Part shown: positions 40,442 to 49,863 of the stretch, piece by piece | How positions within the stretch are numbered: position 1 is the first letter of the stretch | How the letters are laid out: each line of letters starts with the position of its first letter | Assembly (NCBI GenBank): GCA_046590195.1 | Contig: JBKJTP010000084.1 | Coordinates: 1 to 56,169 of the forward strand | Origin: JBKJTP01 sp046590195 | Lineage (GTDB): Bacteria; Bacteroidota; Ignavibacteria; Palsa-1295 | DNA: 56,169 bases | Direction of reading: 5' to 3' | Position numbers and translations under genes: made by a program | Notes under the pieces: model-generated | What the model saw: only the letters and a program-made list of their open reading frames with translations | What the model was told of the DNA's origin: nothing | The model's database searches: none

Positions 40442-41647
40442 ATGTCTATAATCAAGAAGTTAAAAGAAAAACTCAATCAATGGAAGCTTCAACTCAATGG
40501 TAAGCTAGCCGATCTAGAAACGCTGGTGATGGGAAAGCTGTGGGTAATCGCGAAGTTAGAGAAGCTGTATGGTGCGATTCGAACCCTGCTAGACAAGCAC
40601 GCGCATGCTAGACGCGTTCGTCTTATTGACGAATTGATAGCCTCATCGAATCTGTATAATGCTCATCCCGTAGCTGTCAAGACTATAGCTATGAATGTTC
40701 TAGTAGACCAGCCTTCCGATCCCTCTAGCAGCGTTAAGACTGAACTACTAATTGCGATTACCATTCGTACCGCAATTACAGTGTTGAATGAAGTCGGGGC
40801 CATAGCCGGCGTCCAGCCGATGCAGTCACCAATCGGTAAGGTCTATTCGATGGAATATCTTGATGCGGCTACACGAGAGACACTTTCGGATGCCGAACTC
40901 TGTCCTGAACCGTTGGACTTGAATTCTCCTAATCCGCTTCCGCGTAAGTTTTCACTAGCAATCATCTCTAAGGCCATAGAATCTCATACCAAAAGGCTAC
41001 AGGTGTCGTGGACATTTGGACTGCGCGACCTGAAAGCTTTCCACGGCTTAGATATTGAAGCCGAAATTGCTAAAGCAATTGTCTCCGAAATCTCATATGA
41101 AATACTAAGCAATGTGCTTCATGAAATAGTGGCTACCTCGCCTCATGTTGAATTGTCTTTCGCATTGGAAAGTCCCCTCCCCGCTAGTCAGAGATTGTCT
41201 ATCAATTTGACAATGCTAGCCAGTGATATAGCACGCACTACGCGACGCGGTTCTGGTAATTTCATCGTTTGCTCTCCCCTTGTCGTCTCTCTTCTACAGG
41301 CATGCCCTGAGTCTGTATTCTCGCCGGCAATCGAGGGTTCCTTCAAGGGTCCGAACAACTTTACTTATGCTGGCATATTGAACGGAGTCATTAGGGTTTA
41401 CTGCTATATCTGGGAAGGAAATAATGGTGCCGGCACTGATAGAATTCTAATGGGTTATAAGGGTGGAAACGGTGAAACTGACGCCGGATACATTTTTGCC
41501 CCGTATGTATTGATATCCCCTTCCGGTGTCGTCGTCAACCCGGTCACGTTCCAGCCGCAACAGCAACTCATGACACGCTCCGGAAGTCTATTCCACGGTA
41601 AGAACTACTACCGCGTTCTGGACCTAAAAGACTTGGAATTCTGTTAA
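40442..41647 (+). CDS. Capsid protein of the gp23/gp24 family
   Basis: 401 aa (T4 gp23 521, gp24 427). HK97-fold capsid protein: VSWTFGLRDLKAFHGLDIEA then EIAKAIVSEISYEI matches the gp23 segment around DLKAxHGLDxExEL; RRGSGNFIVCSPLVV and GILNGVIRVY match mid-domain strands; MGYKGGNGETDAGYIFAPYV and VVNPVTFQPQQQLMTRSGS match the C-terminal end of gp23 (GYKG...DAGYxYAPYVPL...FQP...TRYG). The N-terminal ~70 residues are a highly charged helix that may be a delta-domain removed by the prohead protease. Length favours a short gp23 or a gp24-like vertex protein. Start by RBS AAGGTGA; GTG 40433 less likely. Confidence 0.75.
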   Translation: MSIIKKLKEKLNQWKLQLNGKLADLETLVMGKLWVIAKLEKLYGAIRTLLDKHAHARRVRLIDELIASSNLYNAHPVAVKTIAMNVLVDQPSDPSSSVKTELLIAITIRTAITVLNEVGAIAGVQPMQSPIGKVYSMEYLDAATRETLSDAELCPEPLDLNSPNPLPRKFSLAIISKAIESHTKRLQVSWTFGLRDLKAFHGLDIEAEIAKAIVSEISYEILSNVLHEIVATSPHVELSFALESPLPASQRLSINLTMLASDIARTTRRGSGNFIVCSPLVVSLLQACPESVFSPAIEGSFKGPNNFTYAGILNGVIRVYCYIWEGNNGAGTDRILMGYKGGNGETDAGYIFAPYVLISPSGVVVNPVTFQPQQQLMTRSGSLFHGKNYYRVLDLKDLEFC

Positions 41648-41651
41648 TGGG

Positions 41652-41669
41652 AGGGAGCGAAAGCTCCCT
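41652..41669 (+). terminator. Intrinsic terminator after the capsid gene
   Basis: AGGGAGC GAAA GCTCCCT, 7-bp stem with a GNRA loop, followed by TTCATC. Confidence 0.7.
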
Positions 41670-41686
41670 TTCATCTATGCTAAACC

Positions 41687-41694
41687 GCTAAATA
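41687..41694 (+). promoter_or_regulatory. Late promoter GCTAAATA
   Basis: Upstream of the small gene starting at 41714; an ATG at 41696 is too close to be used. Confidence 0.6.
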
Positions 41695-41713
41695 GATGTA
41701 CGAATCGAGGTTC

Positions 41714-41962
41714 ATGATGAAAACACTATCCCTACTCTCTTCACTCACGGTTGATAAGCCGAAGCCAATTGTAACCGAATCCACAGAAACTGCCACTCGG
41801 CAGTATCAAGTGTATCTCTTGGACACCAAGGAAGGCCGTGCTAAGATTGCCGTTCCTGTCGAAATGGTTGAAGCTTTCGACCTCTATGTGGAAGGTAATC
41901 CGGACAAGTTAGCTTCCATCAACGAACATCTGGCTACCTTTGAAGCCGTTATAGTAGAGTAA
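41714..41962 (+). CDS. Small protein of unknown function
   Basis: 82 aa from ATG 41714 (GAGG 4-7 nt upstream; ATG 41717 also possible). RQYQVYLLDTKEGRAKIAVPVEMVEAF reads as a compact alpha/beta domain. Late promoter; between the capsid gene and a HEG. Function unknown. Confidence 0.6.
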   Translation: MMKTLSLLSSLTVDKPKPIVTESTETATRQYQVYLLDTKEGRAKIAVPVEMVEAFDLYVEGNPDKLASINEHLATFEAVIVE

Positions 41963-41965
41963 TAA

Positions 41966-42706
41966 ATGGCAACCTATACCATAACAACGGCTGCCAACAA
42001 AAAGCATCTTCATAAGAGAATGTGCGTATATCTCATTCGACACAAGATATCAAACAAGATTTATGTAGGACAAACTATCCAGCAGTTGGGTCGGCGTTGG
42101 CGGGCACACTTGAGTGTGGCAAGTGGAGCAGGACGTAGTGCAATAAAAGCAGCCATTGCAAAATATGGCGCAGACGCGTTCGAGTTCCAATTTCTTTGTC
42201 AGGTAGAAACTCAAAACCAGTTAGACGCGAAAGAAATTCATTGGATTGCCAAGTTAGATACACTGTCACCCAACGGTTACAATCTCAATACCGGTGGAGG
42301 GGGAGGTAAGAAACATTCCGAACTAACTATCAAGCGAATGAAGTGCGCTGCTAAAGCACGATTTGACAGAGAAGGTAGAACAGTAATACCCGAAACAGAA
42401 GCTCAGTTGGCGATACGCCGAGTCAAGTGGGCAGAGGCTAGCAGAAAACGTGCTTTAGGTAACACCTACAGAAGAGGTCAGAAATCTTCTGAGGAAACGT
42501 GTAGAAAAATCACCAAGGCAAAAACAGGTGTGCTGATTCCTGCTAGATGGAAGCCTATCGTGTCATCTGACGGTAAGGTATACAAAAGCGTAGGTCATGC
42601 GGCAACTGCCATAGGATGTAATAAATCAACTTTGATGCGACATCTAAACGGCAGCTTAAAATCTGTGTATAAAAAAACCTATTCCTATTACAGAAGTGTT
42701 GACTGA
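41966..42706 (+). CDS. GIY-YIG homing endonuclease before a large virion gene
   Basis: 246 aa. Complete GIY-YIG domain: CVYLIRHKISNKIYVGQT (residues ~17-35), RRWRAHLS, AFEFQFLCQVETQNQLDAKE, then YNLNTGGGGG. NUMOD-like repeats and a C-terminal IENR-type helix-turn-helix (SVGHAATAIGCNKSTLMRHLNGS) follow. Its first 11 residues, MATYTITTAAN, imitate the start of the next gene (MATFTITVAQN), suggesting capture of that gene's 5' end. Its stop overlaps the next ATG. Confidence 0.85.
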   Translation: MATYTITTAANKKHLHKRMCVYLIRHKISNKIYVGQTIQQLGRRWRAHLSVASGAGRSAIKAAIAKYGADAFEFQFLCQVETQNQLDAKEIHWIAKLDTLSPNGYNLNTGGGGGKKHSELTIKRMKCAAKARFDREGRTVIPETEAQLAIRRVKWAEASRKRALGNTYRRGQKSSEETCRKITKAKTGVLIPARWKPIVSSDGKVYKSVGHAATAIGCNKSTLMRHLNGSLKSVYKKTYSYYRSVD

Positions 42707-45700
42707 TGGCTACGTTCACTATCACGGTTGCGCAAAATATCGACGCCCTAGCCTCTAAGGTCGGCTCCGATACCTACAATATTAACGGTGGGTATCTTAC
42801 TGTTGACCAGCACACTCGTTATGGTACCAACCAGAATACCAGCGCCGGCATGGGTAACATTACTATGTCTGCGTCGTTGGGTGGTACGATAGAATTTAAC
42901 AGTACCTTGGTCAGGGCGATTGCATACGACACGGGTACCGGTAACGTTCCGGCCCTTGGTACTACGATTTCCAAAGGTAGCGCAAGCGGTATTCTACTCG
43001 GGGTTTATTCGGCCCTCAACGTGGCTCCAACCACGGCTGGCTCGGCCATGCCAGCCTCTGGCTACATTCTAATCCGTCAGTGGAACGAAGTTGCATACTC
43101 CACAGGTGCTTTGACTGGCATCACCGCTTCCGCGACTGCGGCCGACCGCGCCGGTTGGTTGGAAATTGTAGGGGTTGATGCGCTAACTGCTACCGTGAAC
43201 CGATTGAACCTGTTCAAAGTTCGTGGAGCCTATTACGATTTCCAAGGTGTCACTACAGACGGTACGCGAGCAACTACCTACCAGCTTCCAACAAATGGTG
43301 CATTGGTCTATCTTCCCGGTGTCGAAGTTGAAACCGGAACGGGTACAGGTGTATACGAAGCCTACCCATGTGCCGGCTCACTCACCGCCCTCGCTGCCAA
43401 CATCGCCACCGACGCGGTACGTGGTAAGGTATGTTGGATTAGCACGGCAGGATTGGTCCGTTTCGGACACGATGGCACGAACAGCACTGGTGGCTACGTA
43501 CCACCGTCCGGCCGCAAGATTCGTGTCCCTAACATCTTCTTCAATTGCTGTACTGCCGCCGCATTGACAGTCAATGTTATTCCGAACGCAACACCTGCGA
43601 CTCGCTATGAATTTGCTACTACGGGTGGTGGTGTAATTGATTTTGACAAGGCCAGCGTCAACTGGTACCTGAATATCAATCAGCCTTTCTCAGTAGCTTT
43701 AACCGATACAGGTGTGATGGGAACTGTCACGATGACAGAATGCGCTTCCCCTATAGCGTGGTCTAACGTATATGTTGGACAGGAAGCAGCAACCACCTTA
43801 ACGCCATTTCTAATGAGCTTAAACTTTGCGGGCGGCACAATGACCAATTGTGTTTGGTCCCGCGCCAGCACAGGTGTTTCTGGTGCCTACATCGGCAACT
43901 GGACCGACTGTTCCGGGTTTACGATAACAGGCGAACGGTCATTCTCACTCGTTAAGGGAGCCAATGCCACGACCGGCACGATGTCATTGGTTCGCGTGTC
44001 CAATTGCTCTTGGACAAACACTACGCTCGGTGCTGGACGCGTTTTGCAAACTACTTGCACAAACGTAACCATGACCAACTCAATTTATTACGATCACCCG
44101 GCAACCACCACCCCAACGGCAATTCCGATGTTTGCATTTGATATTGCTTCGGGCTGCTCGAACTCGATTTTTGATGGGCTAACATTTGGTGGTTTGACAA
44201 TGGTCCAGCCGTACTCTGGCATCTTGAACATCGGTGCTGCCGGTTGTACAAATATCAAACTTAGAAATCTAGGAACAGCGGCCTCTCCACTTGATATGGG
44301 CAATGCATACGTTGATGCTACTTGGGCACGTACTACTACAACCATGACAGTAACAAAAACGGCACATGGATTGAAGACCAATGACCTGATTGCGGTCAAT
44401 ATCGTATCCGACGTTGCGCCTAAAGCTGTCACCACGACTACTGCGACACTATGGACAGTTGCCTCAGCGCCGACTGCTGATACCTTTACCGTTACTGTCA
44501 CCAGTGCCGGTGCCACGTCCGGCACTATGTCGTATTACCCAACCATGGCCGGCACTTTGGTGGCTCTCGCTGCCTCTGCCGCTGCGAACAGCGTTAAGGT
44601 ACAACGTTGCTACACCCCCCACTTGCGTACCGGTGTGATGTCGGGCGATAACTCGTCAAAGAACATTACACTCGAAAGCGTATGGGGTACCGAATGGGGC
44701 GTCCAGCTTATGCCAGAACTGAACGCGATAATGCGCGGCATCCAATCAACTCCCGCATTAACCGCTCAGACATCCGTTTACGGCACCCACTATTTCGACT
44801 ATTACACGACTGGCGTTCCTGCCAATCTAGCTGCGGTAGCATGGGCACGTTCAACAACAACGGCGACCATTACAAGTACGGGGCATGGACTGCGAACCGG
44901 TGATTTGATTAATGTGACGGTAACATCTGACGCAGCGGCCATCGTCAAGGGACAGAAGACCATTACCGCTACCACAAGCAATGCTTTTACGTTCACGTGT
45001 TTGAACGCGGGCGGTACTTCAGGTACTTTGACATTTGCACCATTGAACGGCCGAATTGCCATTCAAATGAATGAGACGACTTCGGAAACTACTGCACAGA
45101 TTACATTGTCTAGTTCTAACTTCACATCGGCTGGCGGGTTGTACATGCCAGACGTAAACGACCAAGTTGACTTCACGTTTCCGACAAACGTTTGTGGACA
45201 TAGTAGTTTTCCGATTTCGGAAGCAGTCATGGCCGGCGGCACGATTGCTAATTACGACATTACCTACTCGGTGGATGGTGGCGTTACATACAAAAACCTT
45301 GCCTATACAAGAGCCGGCGGTGGCGGTTCCAACGCCTCTACGAACGTAACAATGACCGCCACTACGGGCGTCGCTACGGGCGACTACGTGTTCGGTACGA
45401 ATATCGCGCCGAATGCCAAAGTAACTAACATTACAAACGGAACCACGGTTGTGGTTGACATCGCCAATATCGGTGCGGTGTCTGGTGTTCTTCGGTTTAA
45501 CCAGATGCCAAATGAAGTCGTGTCCGACCCAACGGTTGGCATCCCTTTCAGAGTTAGAATTAAGACTACGACCGCGAACGCACTGTCCATCACATCACTC
45601 TATGCATTCACCGTTAGCACCACGGCGGCTCGCGCTGCCACTTACCCGATGGATACGGTCGCGGCGTCGCTATACTTGTATGGAATGGAAGTAGGCACTG

Positions 45701-45933
45701 AAGTACGAGTCTATCAAACGTCCAATGACGCGGCCGTCGCCGGAATAGAGTCAACAGCAAGTACCACTTTCACCTATAACTATACGTGGTCCGGAACTGA
45801 TACTAACGTTTATATTGTAGTGTTCAGCATGACCGCTCAGCCGATTCGTTATACCAATCAGGTTTTGGGTCAGGCCGGCTTAACAATTCCAGTCCTGCCC
45901 GTAATCGACAGGCAATACAGCAACCCGGCCTAA
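42706..45933 (+). CDS. Large virion/adhesin-like protein with internal repeats
   Basis: 1075 aa, Thr/Ser/Ala/Gly-rich, beta throughout, no signal peptide. Residues ~540-615 and ~710-785 are two copies of a module beginning WAR(T/S)TTT, with T-HGL(K/R)T-DLI in the middle and SGT(M/L) at the end. A further module around ~875-930 (GVATGDYVFGTNIAPNAKVT) matches modules of the next gene. The protein ends RQYSNPA, echoing NYSNPV at the end of the next one. Probably a fibre, collar or capsid-decoration protein; the exact role cannot be read from sequence. Confidence 0.65.
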   Translation: MATFTITVAQNIDALASKVGSDTYNINGGYLTVDQHTRYGTNQNTSAGMGNITMSASLGGTIEFNSTLVRAIAYDTGTGNVPALGTTISKGSASGILLGVYSALNVAPTTAGSAMPASGYILIRQWNEVAYSTGALTGITASATAADRAGWLEIVGVDALTATVNRLNLFKVRGAYYDFQGVTTDGTRATTYQLPTNGALVYLPGVEVETGTGTGVYEAYPCAGSLTALAANIATDAVRGKVCWISTAGLVRFGHDGTNSTGGYVPPSGRKIRVPNIFFNCCTAAALTVNVIPNATPATRYEFATTGGGVIDFDKASVNWYLNINQPFSVALTDTGVMGTVTMTECASPIAWSNVYVGQEAATTLTPFLMSLNFAGGTMTNCVWSRASTGVSGAYIGNWTDCSGFTITGERSFSLVKGANATTGTMSLVRVSNCSWTNTTLGAGRVLQTTCTNVTMTNSIYYDHPATTTPTAIPMFAFDIASGCSNSIFDGLTFGGLTMVQPYSGILNIGAAGCTNIKLRNLGTAASPLDMGNAYVDATWARTTTTMTVTKTAHGLKTNDLIAVNIVSDVAPKAVTTTTATLWTVASAPTADTFTVTVTSAGATSGTMSYYPTMAGTLVALAASAAANSVKVQRCYTPHLRTGVMSGDNSSKNITLESVWGTEWGVQLMPELNAIMRGIQSTPALTAQTSVYGTHYFDYYTTGVPANLAAVAWARSTTTATITSTGHGLRTGDLINVTVTSDAAAIVKGQKTITATTSNAFTFTCLNAGGTSGTLTFAPLNGRIAIQMNETTSETTAQITLSSSNFTSAGGLYMPDVNDQVDFTFPTNVCGHSSFPISEAVMAGGTIANYDITYSVDGGVTYKNLAYTRAGGGGSNASTNVTMTATTGVATGDYVFGTNIAPNAKVTNITNGTTVVVDIANIGAVSGVLRFNQMPNEVVSDPTVGIPFRVRIKTTTANALSITSLYAFTVSTTAARAATYPMDTVAASLYLYGMEVGTEVRVYQTSNDAAVAGIESTASTTFTYNYTWSGTDTNVYIVVFSMTAQPIRYTNQVLGQAGLTIPVLPVIDRQYSNPA

Positions 45934-45957
45934 TTTTCGGTACTGTTGGACGTGAGT

Positions 45958-45965
45958 CATAAATA
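45958..45965 (+). promoter_or_regulatory. Late promoter CATAAATA
   Basis: Upstream of the virion gene at 45992; GAGG RBS in between. Confidence 0.75.
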
Positions 45966-45991
45966 GTGTATACTTTTAGAGGATTCAAATA

Positions 45992-48022
45992 ATGATTACT
46001 GTCGGCGGTTTAATTACAGACCCGGATTCCCTGTCATACGAAATCGTATCGACCGGAACCACGGAAGTGTTTATCGACAACACGACTCTGAAGATTCGCC
46101 TAGTTCGTACTGGTAACCTGACGGCTGACGGTGTGACTCTGAAATGCCTATACTCGAAGCTTAAAGAAGTCTGGAAGGCTGATGCCACCCTGATTAAGTA
46201 CGCATTCCCGATGACTCCAATTACCGACGAGCAGTTTGAGTTCTCTAACGGTTGGGATTTGGATAAAACTGTAGTGGCTTCTACATCCATCGTGCATGGC
46301 GGTACCAACTCCGGCACCAATGCGACTTTCGTCATAACGACAACTGGTAACTTCAACACTTCGAACGTTGTTCCCGGCATGTATGTCTCCGGAACCAACG
46401 TTGGCACGGGTGCCCGCGTAGTCACCGTAAACTCTAACACCTCTATCACTGTCAGCGTCGCCAACTCAGGTGCCGTTTCAGGCTCCTTGACCTTCTGGAC
46501 AGACAACGATTACACATATAATCTGATTCGTACCGGTGGTTGGGCTCTCAAAAGCACAGCCGGTGTGACGCAGGAAGAGTGGATTGGCGTCATCTCTCTA
46601 GGTAATCTAGGCGCTGAATTGACTAACAAGACGCTGGCGCTAACGGCTGTAACTACTGCGTCCACAACGTTGACCGTGGCTTCTACGACGGGTCTACAGG
46701 CCGGTTCGTTTGTAACTGGCAAGGGTATCCCATCCGGCACGACCATCGCATCCGTAACCAACTCTACCACCTTTGTGATTTCCAAAACAGTAACCATCGC
46801 CAGCGGCGCGTTGGTTACTGTGCGTCCCAAGGACCAATTGTATTATCAGATTGGTACAGGAACGTCCGCACCAATCAACTTCGGTCTAACAGGTGCCGTT
46901 AACCAAGCTATTAAGACTTACGGTGACGCTTCCAACGGTAACTTCGATTATCGCGGTACCGGCTCCGTTCTAAAGCTATACGTCCGCGAACAGGGCTATA
47001 CCTACGGTAAGCAGAAGAAGGAAGACATCGGTATCAACGCCACGATGACTTACCAGACGTACCGTTTCCCGGTAACCAACGCTTCTGACGCCATCAAAAT
47101 TACCCATACCGACGTACAGATCGACGCCGATAGTAACAACGTCGCAGATGTTGCGCCGTATACCAACATGAACATCAAGTGGTATGCTACTCCACAGTCG
47201 CGCACCATTGGTGGCGTTTCTCGTAACTTCAATATCATCATAGATGCCGATACTACATTAGCTTCCGGGCTTTCTGGTTCTGCCACCGCCGAACAGATTT
47301 ACGAGTTCGTTCAGTGGTCACTACGGCGCGGCGTAGGTACCGACATTGACGCTGATGGTACGACCACCGCAGTCGGCTCGATTACTCGTGACCTCGTACA
47401 GTTCGTCGGTGATACACTATTCACACTATACGATTCGAATGATGGTCACGGTATCTACATTGATAACTTCAGTTCGTCGGATACCAACCGAATCACCTTC
47501 GCCGACAATACCGGCACGAACCGTACATTCCCATATACGGCTGCTGGCACATTGGCTTTCAACAGCAACCTTGTCGCTGACGGTGCAAATGGTATTTACC
47601 GCTTGTTCTTCAACAAGCTATACAATGCCGCATTTGGTACGGCCAATGCCGTCATAGTACTGAAGGCAGACAACTCTACAGCAATCTCGGGAACCATCTC
47701 AGGAGCTAGCATCTCTTTCGATTTCGACTATGACGGCAACACACAGGCAGCATGGGCGGCATCAAGAACGTATGTTATCAACGATGAGTATCGTAATAGC
47801 ACCACTTGGTATCGTGTGACTACTGGCTACACTTCCGGTGGCACATTCGGCGCTACTGACACGACCAATACGACGGTCATCGCCGGTCCATCGGTAAAAC
47901 TGGTTGCCATCGGCCTGTCCAACTCTCAGTACGTGCTTTCCGATGGTACGATTGCTCGGTCGATTGCTAATTCGTTAAGTGCCACGGCCAGCCTTGAGCG
48001 TAATTACAGCAATCCAGTATAA
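45992..48022 (+). CDS. Large virion-like protein
   Basis: 676 aa. Contains two GN/GT-rich modules (STIVxG..GATFVITTTGNFNTSN region ~105-170, and TTASTTLTVASTTGLQAGSF ~215-280) related to a module of the preceding protein. The middle has folded-looking segments (EDIGINATMTYQTYRFPVT; IYEFVQWSLRRGVGTDIDAD) and the C-terminus NYSNPV. Late promoter. Probably the structural partner of the 1075-aa protein. Confidence 0.65.
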   Translation: MITVGGLITDPDSLSYEIVSTGTTEVFIDNTTLKIRLVRTGNLTADGVTLKCLYSKLKEVWKADATLIKYAFPMTPITDEQFEFSNGWDLDKTVVASTSIVHGGTNSGTNATFVITTTGNFNTSNVVPGMYVSGTNVGTGARVVTVNSNTSITVSVANSGAVSGSLTFWTDNDYTYNLIRTGGWALKSTAGVTQEEWIGVISLGNLGAELTNKTLALTAVTTASTTLTVASTTGLQAGSFVTGKGIPSGTTIASVTNSTTFVISKTVTIASGALVTVRPKDQLYYQIGTGTSAPINFGLTGAVNQAIKTYGDASNGNFDYRGTGSVLKLYVREQGYTYGKQKKEDIGINATMTYQTYRFPVTNASDAIKITHTDVQIDADSNNVADVAPYTNMNIKWYATPQSRTIGGVSRNFNIIIDADTTLASGLSGSATAEQIYEFVQWSLRRGVGTDIDADGTTTAVGSITRDLVQFVGDTLFTLYDSNDGHGIYIDNFSSSDTNRITFADNTGTNRTFPYTAAGTLAFNSNLVADGANGIYRLFFNKLYNAAFGTANAVIVLKADNSTAISGTISGASISFDFDYDGNTQAAWAASRTYVINDEYRNSTTWYRVTTGYTSGGTFGATDTTNTTVIAGPSVKLVAIGLSNSQYVLSDGTIARSIANSLSATASLERNYSNPV

Positions 48023-48063
48023 GATATTACAGCCGTAACCCTGCGACACGTAAAAAGTTTCAG

Positions 48064-48094
48064 ACTAAATACTCCTACACAACTAGGAGTATTT
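48064..48094 (+). promoter_or_regulatory. Late promoter and perfect 11-bp leader hairpin of a LAGLIDADG HEG
   Basis: ACTAAATA (48064-48071). AAATACTCCTA (48067-48077) pairs with TAGGAGTATTT (48084-48094), which contains the AGGAG RBS for ATG 48098. A T-run follows, so it can also act as a terminator for read-through. Confidence 0.8.
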
Positions 48095-48097
48095 TTT

Positions 48098-48766
48098 ATG
48101 GACGACACAATTTTGGATGCATATTTTGCTGGACTGTTCGATGGTGAAGGGTCAGTTGGTATCTACTGCGTCAGCAATGGTAAGGGTAGCAATGAAAAAA
48201 AGTTCTATGCTATCAAGTTAGCAATTGTGGGTACTCATCGTCCTATGATAACAAAAGCATTTAACAACTATGGGGTAGGTAATATATCTACACAGAAGAG
48301 ACAGACATTATCAGTTACTCCGAAGGGAAATTATAGAGTCGAAGATGCTACCGATAATATCAAAATATGCAAACAGGGTTGGGTGTGGTTCGTGACATCC
48401 AAAAGCGAGGTAAAGTCTGTACTGTTAAGATTACTACCATATCTAAATGAAAAGAAATTGCAGGCAGAGATATGTCTCAAATTTGTAACCGGTGAGTTGG
48501 ACGGAGAGACGGCAAGCAATTTATGTAAGGAAGCCAAGAAGTTTAATTTTCCGAACGAGGGCTTTGTTCAAGGTCCGAGACGTTCTGGTGGGCTGCTCGG
48601 TGAAGATAATCCAACTGCCAAGCTCACTATTGCTTCAGCCACTAGTATCAGGCAAGAACACGTTGCTGGGGCTAAGGTAAAAGACCTAGCAGATAAGTGG
48701 GAGGTGTCGCGAGATACGATTTATAGAGTAATACGAAATGAGAGATATTTCGCCAGCACACAATAA
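48098..48766 (+). CDS. LAGLIDADG-type homing endonuclease
   Basis: 222 aa. YFAGLFDGEGSVGI (~9-22) is a LAGLIDADG helix with its catalytic acidic end; a single motif implies a homodimer. The middle has the usual beta saddle (QKRQTLSVTP; WVWFVTSKSEVKSVL). The C-terminal ~45 residues carry a helix-turn-helix (VKDLADKWEVSRDTIYRVIR) as in many free-standing phage HEGs. A+T-rich relative to neighbours, placed between virion genes. Confidence 0.85.
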   Translation: MDDTILDAYFAGLFDGEGSVGIYCVSNGKGSNEKKFYAIKLAIVGTHRPMITKAFNNYGVGNISTQKRQTLSVTPKGNYRVEDATDNIKICKQGWVWFVTSKSEVKSVLLRLLPYLNEKKLQAEICLKFVTGELDGETASNLCKEAKKFNFPNEGFVQGPRRSGGLLGEDNPTAKLTIASATSIRQEHVAGAKVKDLADKWEVSRDTIYRVIRNERYFASTQ

Positions 48767-48787
48767 ACAACTCCTTTCACGCTTGAC

Positions 48788-48795
48788 GATAAATA
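48788..48795 (+). promoter_or_regulatory. Late promoter GATAAATA
   Basis: 27 nt before ATG 48823; AAGGAAG site follows. Confidence 0.7.
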
Positions 48796-48822
48796 GTCCT
48801 ATCACTCATTAAGGAAGAAATC

Positions 48823-49092
48823 ATGGCGGACCTTACCACCCTGACCCGTACCGAAATAAGATATGCATTATATCGCTGCCGCTCTGGCGGACCAGACAAG
48901 AAGCACAAGGACGTGCTGGCATTCTTCGCCGCCGACCTCAAGACCTTCGGTATGACCATCTCCACGTTTCCGGATACATGGGACGTTGGTATAAATAACC
49001 CATTAGAGCTTGTCTCCGGGCACATGTTGATTCCGTTGAAAGCGAAAATTACCGACTCCCTATTCAATGATGACGGTACGATAAGAGAATAA
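48823..49092 (+). CDS. Small protein of unknown function
   Basis: 89 aa, helical N-terminus (TRTEIRYALYRCRSGGPDKK), unknown family. Late promoter and good RBS. Between virion-type genes, so it may be a minor structural protein. Confidence 0.6.
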   Translation: MADLTTLTRTEIRYALYRCRSGGPDKKHKDVLAFFAADLKTFGMTISTFPDTWDVGINNPLELVSGHMLIPLKAKITDSLFNDDGTIRE

Positions 49093-49098
49093 CCTATA

Positions 49099-49127
49099 TT
49101 GACGGTGATCGGGATTTATTGTACGAT
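49099..49127 (+). promoter_or_regulatory. Sigma70-like promoter
   Basis: TTGACG (49099-49104), 17-nt spacer, TACGAT (49122-49127), before GTG 49156. Confidence 0.6.
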
Positions 49128-49155
49128 GTCACGATAAGTAGAAAAGGGCCATACC

Positions 49156-49863
49156 GTGAAGGTAACGTTTAACGGAATACAAAAATTAATCATAATTGAT
49201 ACCGGGGTGACTGAAATTGATGTCAAGGTTGACTTGTATTCCGATTGGAAGGAATGGGTCATATTGAGTGATAACACCAAGTATCCAATTGCATTATCAG
49301 CCATCGGCGGCGACCCTCTTCCCGGCGGTAAATTTCTAGGTTCTACTTTCTTCCTTGAAAATGGGTGGAAGATTAGACCGTATGAAGGGGACCACACACT
49401 AACGCTATCAGGTAATTTATACAGCCGTGATGGTAGTGATGTTACCGTACATACGTTGGGTTCATATAACGTAGCAATCAATCTATCCACTTCTAATCTA
49501 GTGGACACAATCAGCACCAGCGGCTCTACGATTACCGCGAATGAGGTGGCTGAAGCGGTTTGGGACAGAATGGCCGTTTCTAGTACCGATACTGGTAGTT
49601 TCGGTGAATTCATTAACATGATTAAGGCTACTGTTGATTTGAACTTCACTAAATTAGTTGAGGCCAATTCCAAGCTGGATACTGCTACCACGCTCATCCA
49701 GACTTTGATGAAGTACGAGTCCAACAGAACCAAAATCGACCAGACCGCAAAGACTCTGACCGTCTTCGATGATGATGGTATTACGCCATTGAAGGTGTTT
49801 AATCTGAGAGACTTTGCCGGTAATAGTTCTATTACCGAGGTCGCAGAAAAAGTACCAGTCTGA
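49156..49863 (+). CDS. Putative virion structural protein
   Basis: 235 aa, GTG start. KLIIIDTGVTEIDVKVDLYS then DWKEWVI is a pattern I associate with phage structural proteins that occur beside baseplate or decoration genes; LENGWKIRPYEGDHTLTLSGNL continues a beta sandwich. A helical C-terminal part (INMIKATVDLNFTKLVEANS) follows. The TGA overlaps the next ATG. Early-type promoter is odd for a structural gene. Confidence 0.55.
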   Translation: MKVTFNGIQKLIIIDTGVTEIDVKVDLYSDWKEWVILSDNTKYPIALSAIGGDPLPGGKFLGSTFFLENGWKIRPYEGDHTLTLSGNLYSRDGSDVTVHTLGSYNVAINLSTSNLVDTISTSGSTITANEVAEAVWDRMAVSSTDTGSFGEFINMIKATVDLNFTKLVEANSKLDTATTLIQTLMKYESNRTKIDQTAKTLTVFDDDGITPLKVFNLRDFAGNSSITEVAEKVPV

